DNA of 13,953 nucleotides, from the NCBI GenBank assembly GCA_964446935.1, contig CAYUQI010000028.1:1-13953 (forward strand), in the 5' to 3' direction. The translations under genes were made by a program, and so were the position numbers. This DNA is from UASB124 sp964446935. Its GTDB lineage: Bacteria > Babelota > Babeliae > Babelales > RVW-14. Each line of letters starts with the position of its first letter. Within the stretch, counting starts at the first letter, position 1. This document shows positions 13,942-13,953 of this stretch, piece by piece. The notes below the pieces were generated by a model. That model saw only the letters and a program-made list of their open reading frames with translations, was not told the origin of the DNA and searched no databases.

Positions 13942-13953
13942 GAATGTGTAGTG

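Noticed and set aside
1..13953. CRISPR array, tRNA, rRNA, transposase or phage genes
   Set aside because: No regularly spaced repeats, cloverleaf sequence or matching protein motifs were seen on either strand.

Overview
The window looks like a piece of a moderately AT-rich bacterial genome with the habits of an intracellular symbiont. Several genes encode proteins with signal peptides and eukaryote-like repeats or motifs (ankyrin repeats, Sel1 repeats, an IQ-like motif). They sit beside envelope-glycan genes and REP-like palindromic repeats. This combination is typical of protist-associated lineages such as Candidatus Dependentiae (TM6/Babeliae). That placement is inference from style only, since no taxonomic marker is present. 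I see no tRNA, rRNA, CRISPR, transposase or phage gene.

Layout. (1) 1-245: a composite palindromic repeat carrying a nested GC-rich block. (2) 246-3528 (+): an AsnB-type glutamine amidotransferase overlapping a GT-C-like membrane glycosyltransferase, closed by a terminator that contains the second gene's stop codon. (3) 3552-5683 (-): two exported proteins, one with three WQRFKN repeats and paired CX3C motifs, the other with ankyrin repeats. (4) 5849-7045 (+): a GrpB/UPF0157 protein and an exported Sel1-repeat protein. (5) 7104-7313: a 100-N scaffold gap whose two flanks are the same 55 bp, most simply an unmerged contig overlap. (6) 7351-11517 (+): a tightly coupled operon of mannose-1-phosphate guanylyltransferase and two tandem paralogous GT-C-like membrane proteins. 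The second paralog has lost the residues and the C-terminal domain expected of an active enzyme. (7) 11518-12084: a gene-free stretch with a 16-nt palindrome, a REPIN-like double hairpin and a second copy of the first repeat. (8) 12085-13953: a convergent pair made of a single-pass membrane protein (+) and an exported helical protein with an IQ-like motif (-), separated by a very strong terminator.

How the genes may work together. ManC would make GDP-mannose. The GT-C proteins would use a polyprenyl-phosphate-linked sugar on the outer face of the membrane. AsnB could act in asparagine synthesis or in amidating a glycan. The signal-peptide proteins are candidates for the envelope or the host interface. 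The most interesting candidates for new biology are the ManC/GT-C/pseudo-GT-C operon, the WQRFKN/CX3C protein and the IQ-motif protein.
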